NCBI GenBank assembly: GCA_944548615.1
Contig: OX155951.1
Span: 41,635,113-41,699,112 of the forward strand
Direction: 5' to 3'
Length of the DNA: 64,000 nucleotides
From: Micropterix aruncella
Lineage: Eukaryota; Arthropoda; Insecta; Lepidoptera; Micropterigidae
The notes under the pieces were generated by a model, which made no database searches, had not been told where the DNA came from, and was given only the letters and a program-made list of their open reading frames with translations. Shown in pieces: positions 44,066 through 55,520 of this stretch; position 1 is the stretch's first letter; each line of letters begins with the position of its first letter. The position numbers and the translations under genes were made by a program.

Positions 44066-47000
44066 TTAAAACTCATCAAAAATCAGTACTTTTTCAGCAG
44101 CTATACCAGGACTTTGATCATGAAGTGTGTCTTCGTTTTTATTGACTTCATTCAAAATAGTCATTCTCCGTTTTTTTGTCTGTGTTTTTTTCTTTTCTTT
44201 TTCCTCTTCCTTTTTCCTTTTGCGCCCCTCTATAGCACTAACTATATAAGATGGGTCTCTAATTATCATATTCCTCGTATGTCTAGGATCTACCAGTTCA
44301 GGAAGCATACAATCTGTGTAAAACTTAATCAACTTATTTTTCATTTTAGTTTCCCAAAAGGTGCAATCCTTGTAAATTAATTCTATTTTAACAGGAAACT
44401 TATCCCCAGACCAAATACCAAGCATACACTTAGATCTTCTTGTCACATGCAATTGCCCCTGTATTTGATACCACCAACTATGTTCTTTGTTTATTATATA
44501 ATTACCGTTCAGTATTTTTTTGTAGAACGATATCTTTTTTTCATGAATAGCTTTTTCTAATCCTAGTTTGTAAGCTGTGATTGGACATTTTATTTCAACA
44601 ATTGTATTTTCATCAATGATACCGTCTGGTGACGCACCAAGAAACGGTACTTCCTCATCAATGAAAAGTCCACACGGGTCTATTTTCACATTCTCTTGTT
44701 TTGACAACTGTTTTTTTGCAATATTTTCATTGTCTTGTCCATGTTTTATAGATTTGACGTGTCCTATCGAGTCTTTGTACAACAGATCTTTTACTAAATT
44801 GGAGCAACTCAAATCATTTCGTCTTTTAATTACACGTCCAAAGTTGGAAGCGGTCAAAATCCGTCTTCTTAATTCGAGCCACTCGCTAGAACCACTTTGT
44901 AGAATAGTGTTTCTTTCTATTTGTTCTCGTTGTTTAGCAGTTTTCGTTAAGTTGTTTAAAAATATTTTTTTTGATTCCTCGAACATATCATCGTGCATAT
45001 CCGGTCTTAAACATTGCTCACCATAATTTATTGAACTTTCGGTGATGTGATCATATAACCTTTTCTTTATCCTATGTTTGTTTCTTGCTAATTGTAGGCG
45101 TTTTTGTTTACGTATTTCCATTTTTTTTAATTCTCCTTTAGGACTCCTGCCCGTTATTGATTTTTGCAACAATGATAAGGGGTTATGGTCATTGAACGAT
45201 AAAGCTGCAGCATTGCAACGCATGTGGTATTGGTACCTCTGGGAAAAATTAACCCGTTTGCCCCCTACAAACTTTGCAACGATGCTATGGTAACGCTCCA
45301 CGACATTGCTGTCGACATCTTCGATCAAGCTTCTTGCGTGGGCAGCTATATGTGTTAATATAAACTTTATTCTATACCACAGATCGTTTGTAAAAATGTC
45401 TTTTTCTATGTTTTTATCTTCTCCCACTTTCGAACAAAAATATGTCTTACAAGTAGTATGGATCCCAAAGGCATGTTCTGCGGCCAACATAATATCATTG
45501 TGTAAAGTAGTAACATTGCCAGATTTTTTATGATTTCTTATAGCAGTTATGATTACCTTTCTTATTGACAGTATTCTTTGTTTCGTTAAGTATTTTCTGT
45601 ATTTAATTAAATATTTAGTATCAGTAGTAAGTGCCTGTAACTTATTGCAAAGGTTTCTCAATAGGTGGTTGCGGCATTCGATTTTTTCTATCGTTATATT
45701 TTCGTACGGTCTTGACTGTAACAATTTAGAATACGTATTTGCATCGCCATCTGATATTAGTCTTGCGTATATTAAATTGTGCATTTCTATGCTTCTTTTA
45801 AATCCTTCTACCAAGATGGTGGATTCCATTCCGGTTGATGGACCTGAAAATGTAATTGATGTAAATGATAAATAAAATTGTTTTAAATATGAAATATATT
45901 GTGGTAATAATTGCTATTTCAAATACCAGAATAATTTTTGTAGCAATCATGCTCCTTAGGCGTGACATATTTCTTCGAAGCTTGGGCGCATATGCAGCAG
46001 TATTTATTTTTGACAGCCATAAAGAGAATTTTCCCGGTTCTTTTCCCTATTATTGCAGCTGCGCCTGATAAGGCTGAGTAATTTTTCCTATAAGACCTTT
46101 TCCCCCAGCAGCCATCGGCTATAACGTCAATAAATGGTATGCCGTTGTCAGTAACTTTACCATCATCAAAAGCCAATCTACGTTCTTCTTTAGCGGCTTC
46201 ATTCATCGACTGGGTTGTTTCTTTTTCCCAAACTTTGTTTATAGTTTCCAATCTTTTATTAAATATTGTATATGATATTTGGGGCAAGTCCATTGCGGCT
46301 AATAATTCATTTAGCTGTGAATGGCCACAACCTATTGCTATTGCGCCCGCAACTGTGTTAATATTTATGTCAGTTTCAGGGTTATTGCAACAAATGACAA
46401 AGGTTTCATTACACATCTTACATTTTAGTTTTAAATTCGAAAGTAGCCCCAATTTACGTTCAGATATTATTTCTATTGATTTCAAACCACAGTCTATACT
46501 CCCATGTGAAGATATTTGTTGAAGCTCTTTAAAAAACTGTGTTATATTCAATATTCGCATTCCATTGACTACTTCTCCATTCTCTCTGAAAAGAAAATAC
46601 ACCTAATAAGAATTCTGTAATTGACATTGTCGGTTTTCTACAAACAAAACATATGATAGGTACAACAGAAAGCTATGCGCAAGTTATGCTGATGTCACAG
46701 TAATAATAATTATGCTTTTACCTGTCAGAGAATGACTTCTCATTTTCTGTACCAATATGCAAGGCTTCCTCCTCAGCAATTGTTGTTTCGTTCACTTCAG
46801 ATCTACACATAGATAAACAATGATATTAGGTATAGTTATTCCTGCAAAAACAAAGTAAGGGTCGTTTTTTTACGAGTGCTGAGTTTGAATATCGAGCAAA
46901 CCATGAATGCTATAATGGAATCCTTAGCTAAGTCCAAAATTTCGAAATTTTATTTCGAATTCCGAAATTATCGAAATTTAACCGAAATTCCGAATTTCAA

Positions 47001-48087
47001 ATGTCAAAATGTCAAGTGCGAAATTCGAACTTGAATGTTAAGTTCGTAATTCGAAGTAGAATGTCAAGTTCGAAATTCGAAGTAAAATGTCAAGTTCGAA
47101 ATTCGAAGTAGAATTTCAAGATCGAAATTCGTAGTAGAATGTCAAGTTCGAAATTCGAAGTAAAATGTCAAGTTCGAAATTCGAAGTAGAATTTTAAGTT
47201 TGAAATTCGTAGTAGAATGTCAAGTTCGAAATTCAAAGCACAATTTCAAGTTTGAAATTCGAAGTAGCATTTCAAGTTTAAAAACTGACAAATGAAAAAA
47301 ATACTGTCTTTACCTACAGCGTTACAAAGTCAGTCAGTGAGTCAGGGATGCGCGTAACTATGTTATAAGTAGGTTTATTATTATTACTACTAAATTTTTG
47401 GCTAAAACCCATAATTATCTTTTTGCAACAAAAACCAGCCCCTCCAAACAAAGTATAATTTACGTCATACTACGAAAACCCGAATTAAATTTTGTCGCTT
47501 TACGAATGAATTTAGTAAACCGATGGTTCAACTTATATTTGTACTTTTACTTGCAGGTTTCATATAGAAATCGGCCCTAAATCGATTTTCAAATTCAATA
47601 TTCAAGTTTGATATTTGATTTCAAAATAATATTCTGATTCCGACAGTTCTGATAAAACTTTCAAGTTCTGATAAAACATAATTATTGTTCGAATTACACT
47701 AAAATCAAAATATTACATTAGGTATGCATTTACCTGTGAGCATTACCTTTTGATGTAGTTTTGTTTACCTACACTGTTTACTCACCTCGTCTGTGAATTT
47801 ACATCTTCAGAATTAGTGTTGTTTCGTATTCGCCTAAAATAAAAACAGTAATCACGTCAGTTTATAAAATAAAAGAAGTAATTTATTTTATGTGTTAATT
47901 AGTTAAATTGTTGCACGAATCCTATTCGTGTGGTCACCCCAATTTGACGTCAGGCAATGAGCATCAGAGTAGACAAATGGTAATAATATACACGTAATAA
48001 TACACTAAAACACGTTACTTACCTTAATAATCTATTTTTCTCTAATATACTGCGTTTAAGTTTTAAAAATTTTGAGTTTCTGGCCAT
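44066..48087 (-). CDS. Mutator-type transposase fused to YqaJ nuclease, five exons
   Basis: Exons (minus): 48087-48023, 47833-47786, 46802-46722, 46585-45927, 45843-44066. All junctions are GT-AG and phase-consistent; the spliced frame is 2631 nt, 876 residues, without a stop. Residues 1-65 are a basic, then acidic N terminus. Residues ~75-480 resemble Mutator-like transposases: paired-Cys motif CKMCNETFVICC (~120), IPFIDVIADGCWGKR (candidate Asp222), KEHDCYKNYSGPSTGME across the last intron, LISDGDANTY (candidate Asp316) and NVVERYHSIVAKFVGGKR (candidate Glu467). Residues ~600-750 are a YqaJ domain: SSEWLELRRRILTASNFG, NENIAKKQ, FLGASPDGI, TIVEIKCPI and YQIQGQLHV, the full PD-(D/E)XK set. 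A KRKKEEEKEKKK nuclear-localisation-like tail follows. The upstream region is repeated elsewhere, so I infer a mobile element rather than a host gene. Confidence 0.85.
46803..47785 (-). other. Intron 2 of the Mutator-YqaJ gene
   Basis: Bounded by donor AG|GTGAGT (47785) and acceptor GTGTAG|A (46803). It carries the 26 bp minisatellite at 47001-47285. The other introns are 48022-47834, 46721-46586 and 45926-45844, all under 200 bp. Confidence 0.75.
47001..47285. repeat. 26 bp minisatellite, about 10 copies
   Basis: The unit AATGTCAAGTTCGAAATTCG plus AAGTAG repeats with scattered substitutions. It is rich in the palindromes TTCGAA and GAAATTC. It sits wholly inside intron 2. Confidence 0.85.
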
Positions 48088-48197
48088 TTTGTTGTTAATT
48101 ATCGTAATTTATCTCGTTCGGAGCGCAGCGTCAGCATCTACCCGTGACAGTGGTCGCGGTCATACTGACTCTCGTCGCCGGCGAGGCCCGCTTTATA
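48088..48197 (-). promoter_or_regulatory. Core promoter and 5' UTR of the Mutator-YqaJ gene (TATA, Inr, DPE)
   Basis: On the minus strand TATAAAG begins at 48197. An initiator TCAGT places +1 (A) at 48166, exactly 31 bases after the first T. AGATG, a match to the downstream promoter element RGWYV, occupies +28 to +32 (48139-48135). The 5' UTR is then 79 nt to the ATG at 48087. The spacing of all three elements fits a canonical insect RNA polymerase II promoter. This region is CpG-rich. Confidence 0.7.
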
Positions 48198-48224
48198 ACT
48201 CGCGCACCAATTTTGTTCGAATAA

Positions 48225-48525
48225 GCAAAATCGGATATTATTCTTTGACTTTTTGAAAAAAATCACAGATAATATGATAGATAATTAAATTATCTTTAAA
48301 ATGGTGCAGGTTTCATAATAATACACTAGATAGTTTTTGCGTAATTCTCGTTTTTGTGTTCGGTTAGACCTCATTTCCCGAATTAATTACACTATGTAAT
48401 ATAAACAAAATCTAAAATATTCACAGATTAAAATATTAGGTAAATGCTCTTGTTTAACATATATTTTTTTCGAATCATAAGCAGTACTCGTTTAGACGTA
48501 ATTATCAGTTTAAAATCATTAAAGT
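48225..48525 (+). repeat. Repeated upstream sequence of the Mutator-YqaJ element
   Basis: Near-duplicate of 21490-21810 (see there). It begins about 30 bp upstream of the gene's TATA box and extends away from the gene. It probably represents one end of the mobile element, though no matching inverted end was found on the other side. Confidence 0.75.
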
Positions 48526-48559
48526 CGTATATCAGCGCCTTAAGCAGATAAACGCGTAT

Positions 48560-48964
48560 AGATCTCTTGAAAATATAAACGTCTAAAATATAACAACTAA
48601 AATTACTCATCATAATAATTAAAATAGTAAGTCAAAAGTTAAATAATCGAAAAAGAGGCCTAGTAATTGAAAAAGTCAATAATTCGAATAGGTGCGTAAT
48701 ATAAGTTGTTTATTCAAAGTATGTAAAGTTTTAAATAATGAAATTAAAGCCAAATCATACATTTGGCTTTAATTTCACAAAAACTAAATGTAAAAATATC
48801 ATAAGCATTTAAATTGGTATAATATTTGTAAAGTCATGGCCCTCGAATTCGCGAAGGTGATAGAAAGGGTGGCCAATTAGCATCTCCTTAATGTTTATTT
48901 TTAATTTTACGCCCTCCAGCTGTTTGATAGTGGTAGGGAGTAAGTAGATTGCAGAATTTAATGC
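48560..48964 (-). repeat. LINE 3' UTR fragment, same family as 14465-15140
   Basis: AAATTGGTATAATATTTG, AAGTCATGGCCCTCG, GAAAGGGTGGCCAAT and TTTGATAGTGGTAGGGAG follow the order seen at 14760-14890. Contains a local AAGCCAAATCATACATTTGGCTT hairpin (arms AAGCCAAATC / ATTTGGCTT, 48746-48770). Confidence 0.6.
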
Positions 48965-49260
48965 TAAGGTATTTATTTTATTTATTTATTTATTTAAAGT
49001 GCGCATTTTTTAAAACTATACATAGTACATTACATATTATCATTAGAGGCTCCGTTGTAAATAGTAGCAAAAAAGAGAGTACCGCAGCCCAGTCCATCTT
49101 TAGATCAACGCTGCCTAACTAGGCCTAGGCCCGTACTAAGGCAAGCGTACCAAGAAAATAGTGGCTGTGCATACTTTAAACTACATATGTTAAAAGAGAA
49201 AAAATAAATAAAAATAGTATCTAATAATATTCGGACTTAACTTAAGGCAATAAACAATGT
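48965..49260 (-). repeat. LINE 3' tail
   Basis: Starts with a (TTTA)n run (48970-48995) and contains CTGCCTAACTAGGCCTAGGC and CCCGTACTAAGGCAAGCG, the tail signature found at 21170 and 56945. Confidence 0.55.
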
Positions 49261-50130
49261 ATGTAGAAATTAATCATTACTCTAAAAACTAGGTCATTGA
49301 TATGTCAATGCGTCTGTCAGTCTGTCAGTCTGCAAATTATATTTGTAAAATACCTATCAAAAAACACAATAAAATTAATTTCAATAACACGAAAAAGGTA
49401 AATAATAAATAGGAATTGCAATGAATAGTGAAATAATCAAATTGAAATAATTATAGATGGAAAAGTAGAATTATAGAGTAAAAGTATAAGTAGCTTTCTG
49501 TACTTATAACATAACATACCCGTCTTCATCTCGAAACAATTTTTTTGCGCGTTCACAATACTTTACCTCCTCGTCGGTCGGTTGGTCGTCGTCGTCGGCC
49601 GGTAAAGTAAAGTTTCGAAATAAGATGCGAGAAACAATTCACTCGAATGTCGCGCGACGGGCGAAAGATAACGAGCTGAAAGGCATGTACTCAAACCAAT
49701 TTACCCAGATATACAGAAAAGGCATTTCGACATGCTAATTTTATGATGAGTAATTTATGAGAAATCGCGGCCTGGTAAAATGTGTCTCTCTGCTCGCTCA
49801 TTACGGGTCGTAAATTTTAATCTCACCGAGAAGAGCTCCTGTTGAATTTTACGCGGTCGATTAACATTTCATAATTTGATTTGTTGACGATAGACAGTCG
49901 GCCGAGCAGGGAAAACGTACCGGAAAGATGAGCATTGAGGCTGATGGGGAGAGTAGTTTCCTATATTATAGGAAACTAGGACAGAATACAAATAATCGTG
50001 ACTTGTATCTATTGAATCAGTAGTGTTTATTGTATGTAATAAATGTCACGATAGGTAGGTATACGTCGAGATAACTAATCAAGAAGTTGAACAAAAATAC
50101 ATCAAATGTAACGAAATGAAAATTATTTGT
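49261..50130. other. Intergenic DNA, no gene recognised
   Basis: A CpG-rich patch at 49540-49680 (GTCGGTCGGTTGGTCGTCGT) has no supporting gene. Confidence 0.3.

Positions 50131-50187
<57 letters not shown>
50131..50187. repeat. (CG)n/(TG)n microsatellite
   Basis: GCGCGCGCGCGCG followed by about 22 TG dinucleotides; Z-DNA-type alternating purine-pyrimidine sequence. Confidence 0.95.
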
Positions 50188-50284
50188 TCCTATTGTAGTT
50201 GAAATCGGTCAACCAGAGTGGTTGAAATATCTCGTATACAAGCGACCCAAATGATATTTAAAATCCGCCGTATTTAAGATAATA

Positions 50285-52900
50285 CTATACCATATTCAAT
50301 TGGACTATTTCAGGGCTGTTGCCTCTCCCAGACGATTTTTAATATAGTTTTTAATATACTGCTGGAAAGCCTGACCCAGTTTGACAGGAAGTGGGGCTCT
50401 ACTCCGGGTCCCGATGGTATTCCCTATTTAGTATACAAAAAATGCCCCTGCCTTCTGCAATATTTAGGATCCATCTTCCGAAATATATGGAATAGCGGTG
50501 TAGTCCCACAGAATTTTGGCCTAGCGACAGTCATCTTAATTCCGAAGGTCCCAGTTTGCACCGGACCAAAGGACGCTCGGCCCATTGCTCTCACAGACAC
50601 TGTGGCCAAAATCTTTTTTAGCATAGTCCACACGAGGATGAACGAATTCATGCACCGGAATGAGTACCTTGGAGTATCAGTTCAAAAAGGCTTCATGCGT
50701 GGCGTCTCGGGCTGCCTCGAGCACAATTCTCTCCTGGCTGCCATCAAGGATGCGAGACAGCACGAACGCCAAATCAATGTATGCTGGCTCGACCTAGAGA
50801 ATGCCTTTGGGTCAGTCCGACACAGTCTCCTTCACTTTGCACTCCGCTGGTACAACTTCCCACCAGTCGTGCGTGACATTGTAGCCTCCTACTACAACTG
50901 TCTGACTTTCCATGTTAAAACGCAAGAATGGACTACCCGCTCTATACCATATTCAATTGGACTATTTCAGGGCTGTTGCCTCTCCCCGACGATTTTTAAT
51001 ATAGTTTTTAATATACTGCTGGAAAGCCTGACCCAGTTTGACAGGAAGTGGGGCTACCGTTTTAAAACAGACGGCCAATACACCTCGTCGTGCCTCGATT
51101 TTGCCGACGACCTAACTTTCATCACCAGAAGCCCCAAGCAGCTTTCCCTGCTATTACAGAAAGTGGAGCTTTTCTGCGACTGGTCAGGTTGTATAAAAGT
51201 GAAGCCCTCCAAATGTTTTTGCCTTGGACTCGCCCGCATGGGCACAAAATTTACATCCTATGACCCCAAATTGGTCTATAAGGGCTCTAATATCTCCCTT
51301 ATAGACCCAAACAATCATTTCAAATTCCTCGGCAGAAAAATCACCCATCAGGGAAAAGACGTCTCGGGCGATCATGTTATAGAGCATTTCAAAAGTTGCC
51401 TGGCGAAAATAGATGCCTTGCTAATTTCTGGCCCTCGTAAGGCCTGGACAATTATCTAACGTCACATTTGTCATGGCCCTTTCTTATTTACGATTTTACC
51501 AAAACCCAACTGTCCCGTCTAGATGCGCTGGTGACAGCTAGTTTAAAATCCTGGCTGTCCTTAGCCAAACCAGCTGACCCCTCGACTCTCTTCAGGTCCA
51601 AACAAAATTTTGGGATAGCGCTAAAACTGCCCTCTCTGCTCTACGCCAACTCCAGAATAACCAAAAATTCGATTCTGTGCAATTCCAAAGATCCGGCAAT
51701 ATCGAAGCACGTAATAAGTGGCCGTAGTGATTCAAATGATCTACAAGCCCGCGTAGACTTCCACAAAAAGTTCCTTACTGGAATCAGGCAGAATGGCACA
51801 GGTCTGGGGTATGGCAGTACAACCACGAGCGACGTGGACTTGAAGAAGTGTCTTTTGCGGGGATATTACGACAGCAAGAGTATGGCTCATGCTATTGGCC
51901 TTCAATGCCAGAATGATTGGACAACAATTGGGGACTTTTGCATTCCGCCTCCAATGCACTGGAAGGTAATGCTCTATGACTGGACGCCAGAGATGCTGAA
52001 ATTTTATTTGAATGCCTTTCAGCATACACTTCCAGACCCCAGTAACCTCGCTCGTTGGAGCTTTAACCGAGGATAGTTCTTGTCCCCTCTGTAGCAATAC
52101 CCCTTGCACAGCTAGACACATTCTAGCTGGCTGCAAGGTGGCCTTAGATCAAGGACGGTACACTTACCGCCATGACAAAGTTCTCGCTGTTATTCGCGAG
52201 GTAATTAGTCTCTCAGTGGCTCGTGCCAACAAGGGTTTGACAGTATCCTCCAAACCCCCAATACAGTTTGTGCGGGATGGCTCTAAAGGCGAAAAACATT
52301 TAACTACAAAACCTTTCTCAATAATCGAGAAAGCTACAGATTGGATTCTGGAGGTTGATTCGGTCTCTAAGCAGTATAAATTCCCTGAAAGTCTCGGATG
52401 CACAGCCCTCCGTCCAGATATAACTCTTTACTCTCTATCTCGGAAGGTGGCTCTTATTGTAGAATTAACTGTTCCATGGGAATCAAATATCCTAAAAGAC
52501 CACGAGTACAAATTAAATAAATACCATGATCTTGCAAATGCCGTAACCCGGAACGGCTTCACTGTTCACCTTCACGCAGTGGAAGTTGGCGCTCGTGGCC
52601 TGCCAGCTAAATCTCTATTTCACCTCTTTAAAGATCTTGGCCTTTCCAGAAAAATAATCAACTCTTTCTTAGAAAAATTATCTAAAACTGCGATTTGCGC
52701 ATCTCAAATTCTATGGCTTCGAAGGGGGAGTGAATGGGTGGTAAGGTGAACGCTCACATGTGGCAAGACAGCTGTCCTAAACCTACCAGAGCCGGTTCGT
52801 TGGTCCGGAATCCACTGCTCACCCCCCAGAAGTGTAAAAAAAAATAGTATTATGATGGGCCCGACTCCGGTCGGTGAATTCCATGGCAGCGCCGTTTGTA
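50285..52900 (+). mobile_element. RLE-type (R2/Hero/NeSL-like) non-LTR retrotransposon, 5'-truncated
   Basis: Contains RT and C-terminal restriction-like endonuclease coding sequence with a 3' UTR of ~150 bp ending in a TTTATTTATTTATTATTATT run. The 5' end is rearranged: 50285-50398 is a displaced copy of internal RT sequence (50942-51055). A second, older copy of the same family flanks the repeat array at 55385-57960. Confidence 0.8.
50399..52749 (+). pseudogene. Reverse transcriptase and restriction-like endonuclease (two frameshifts)
   Basis: The frame opens as STPGPDGIPYLVYKK (RT start), then ATVILIPKVP and ARPIALTDTVAKIFFSIVHT, CWLDLENAFGSVRH (catalytic Asp), GLFQGCCLSPTIFN and CLDFADDLTFI (FADD variant of YADD). 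A frameshift near 51450 and another near 52070 interrupt it. The last frame carries CPLCSNTPCTARHILAGC (CCHC finger) and the endonuclease core RPDITLYSLSRKVALIVELT followed by VPWESNILKDHEYK, with the PD and E of the PD-(D/E)XK fold intact. This finger-RLE order is diagnostic of the R2/NeSL/Hero-type lineage. It lacks an N terminus, so it is inactive. Confidence 0.85.
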
Positions 52901-54089
52901 TTTATTTATTTATTATTATTATTAAATCATAAGGTCTATTATTATTACTACTCATCATCATCAACTATAAGGTTGTAAAGATTTATAATTACTATATTTT
53001 ACAGAATAAAAAATAATCTAAATGCAATTTAATAGAAATACGAAAATGAAAAACAAAATGGGAAGATGACCATAGTGTGGTATAACTAAAAGTAGAGTAA
53101 AAACCCACTCAAATTATATTAACATTTAGACAACAAATATTGTTTAGTCCGTTTCCTAAATTCTATATAAATATTATTATCTTTTATATTTTTAGTGGTA
53201 GCCTGTTGTAATAATTTAAACTTCTATATACCATTGCGCGTTGGAATTCCGAAGTGGTAGCCTGCGAAGAATGGATATATGTAGATTGACATGTTTCTTA
53301 AATCACCCGTGATCATGTTTATTTAAGTAATAGATCAACGGAGTGAGACTGCATAAAAAAGAACATCAAATCTCAGCAAAACTATAACATCAAAAATATT
53401 ATTTATATGCACCTAGCGAATATTACTTCACTCGCGAATTTGGCATTAGCATCTTCCATCTGTATAATAAGTGTCATTAGTTAGCGTAACATCTACGGCA
53501 GCGTTGCATCAATAATATGCAATTGCCTTACATTTGTGGCATGTGCGGCAAAAAAGTAGCATTTAAATTAATTCACAATGGCGCAAACGACGTCACTAAT
53601 GGTTCTTTGATGGAGATTTGAGCTCTTCAAACGAAAACGCTTTTGCAACGCGCCGAACGGCAATTGAATTAATTTCGCCATCGAGTATTCACCTCACTAG
53701 CTGCCGAGCTTTTTTTAAACGCAGTTTTGAAAGCTTATATGGAGAGATTGGAAAGTATGTCTGTCTTGTTTGTTGCGATATGATTTTGTCACTACGGTTA
53801 AGCTGTTGGGCAGAACATATTATTGTTTAACATTGAATAGGTACCTTATTTCAAATTAATATAGCACCATTAGAGTCAACAAATACAGGAAAATGAGAAT
53901 AGCTCCTTATTCATTATAAACAAAAAACCCTTCTTATATCCGTCCGACGAGCTTTTTAGTGCATTTGATGCATGGACGTGAGACAATTAAACATGACAAA
54001 TATTATTACGCATTTCCATAGACGCACAGACCGTCATTCTTTGCTAATCCACTCACATGGCACCCGAAATAAAAGTAATCAAGGACTTA
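52901..54089. other. AT-rich intergenic DNA
   Basis: Several short plus- and minus-strand frames without domains. 52905-53010 has ATT-trinucleotide runs and TCATCATCATC, probably an old LINE tail. Confidence 0.35.
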
Positions 54090-54849
54090 CTTATTTATTT
54101 TTATTTTATTTTATTATTATTAAGGAAACTTACAGTTATTACAGGAGAAATATCAGAATTTTATTTACAGACTACAATGCGTTAAAAGTTTCCAGTTAAA
54201 GATAGTAAAAATATACAGTCGCCTAGGAATGGGATAGGATGAAGTGGAGGGGAATTAAAGATATCAATTTTGTTTTAATAATATTTTATTTTATTATTAG
54301 GGGTTTTTTTTAAACATTGAAGAAAGAAAAGAAAGAAGAAAAAAAATAATATAATTATTTGACTCGTCCTTGAATATTGCCTTTCAGAAGACCCGGAATA
54401 AGAGTCTTGAGCGCAGTCGCAGTTGTATTAAACAGGTCAATTTCGCTTAGCTTAGTATTGCAGAAATGAGATACTCGATAAATGTAATTATTTTGGGCGT
54501 AGTTTGTGCTTAGTTGAGGTAGATGAAATAAGTTGAATTGGCGGGAAGGCCGTGGGGGTACATGGAAATTTATAAGCTGAAGCAGTTCAGAACAATCGAT
54601 AAAGCCATTTAATATCTTGTATAGGAATATTACATCTGAACTAAATCTTCTCATTTCTAATGGTATAAGCCCATGATAGTCACCAGCTTCGTTATAATCT
54701 GAAAAAGTTACATAAGACCGATAATTTAAGTTTTTTAAGAACATGTTTTGAATGCTTACAGAGTGAGTGTAGTGACTGACAGTGTAAAAGTGAGTGCGAA
54801 AAAATGTTAACGCATCCTGACAGGCTATGATATTTTTTATATTTGTCAC
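54090..54849 (-). pseudogene. LINE ORF2 C-terminal fragment with 3' UTR
   Basis: The minus frame 54849-54355 encodes NLNYRSYVTFSDYNEAGDYH, then GLIPLEMRRFSSDVIFLYKI, LNGFIDCSELLQLINFHVPP and NYIYRVSHFCNT. It parallels the C-terminal end of the LINE at 59319-62219 ('LEDRRLQYDIRFLYNIINNKID...NYGQNMYFYRALRSYN'), so it is a related APE-type LINE. The 3' UTR runs to a TTTATTTTATTTTATT tail at 54091. RT motifs absent. Confidence 0.75.
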
Positions 54850-55384
54850 TTGATGTTATATACATTTGATTGACTATATTTAAAACAAAATAATTTGTTT
54901 ATGCTAACTGATTAGATTCACAAGTAACGGTTGCTTTTAACAATGAACTATATGTGCGTAGTAAGGAAACTTTTTAATATATTTAATTTTTTTGTCAATT
55001 AAATTGTTTATTTATTTAGAGGTTTATTATATTTGATATTAGTCACTTTATCATTTATTATTTTTTAAGTATTTAAAAAAAAGAGCGATTTAAATGAATA
55101 AAAGAAGGAAATAAAAATGAAATAAAAGTGAAGTTGGTATATTATATAAATACTCGTACTCCAGATCAGATATATAATCTATAATCTAATTTACTTCGCA
55201 AAAAAATCTGTAAAAATATTACAATTACACTCTTTTATTGTAAAAATCTAAGATTTTTTTTTGGATAATGCTATAAAATAAATAAAATAATATAAAATAT
55301 TCTTAGAATTCTAAATTCTAGAAGTACAGACTTAATAAACCTAATATAGAAAAAGTGTAGAATACATAGAGTAGGATTTTAATA
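54850..55384. other. AT-rich intergenic DNA
   Basis: Nothing supported. Confidence 0.35.
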
Positions 55385-55520
55385 GCTGCCAGAAAATCCT
55401 TCTTGCCAATGTCTGGCTCTCAAAAGGTTTGCATCTATGATAACTGCTTAACTTCGTATTTGTCATGACCCTTTCTCATATATTATTTCACGAAAATTTG
55501 ACTGGTTCCTTATGGTTCCT
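55385..55520 (+). pseudogene. Old copy of the RLE-type LINE, left piece
   Basis: The sequence follows 51400-51510 of the better copy (TGCCAGAAAATCCTTCTTGC, TTTCTGGC/TGTCTGGC and TTTGTCATG(A/G)CCCTTTCT) with many substitutions and frameshifts. It is cut at about 55520 by the GC670 array and resumes at 57605. Confidence 0.65.

Noticed and set aside
49540..49680. CpG-rich patch as a gene promoter
   Set aside because: No downstream coding exon or core promoter arrangement could be found on either strand.
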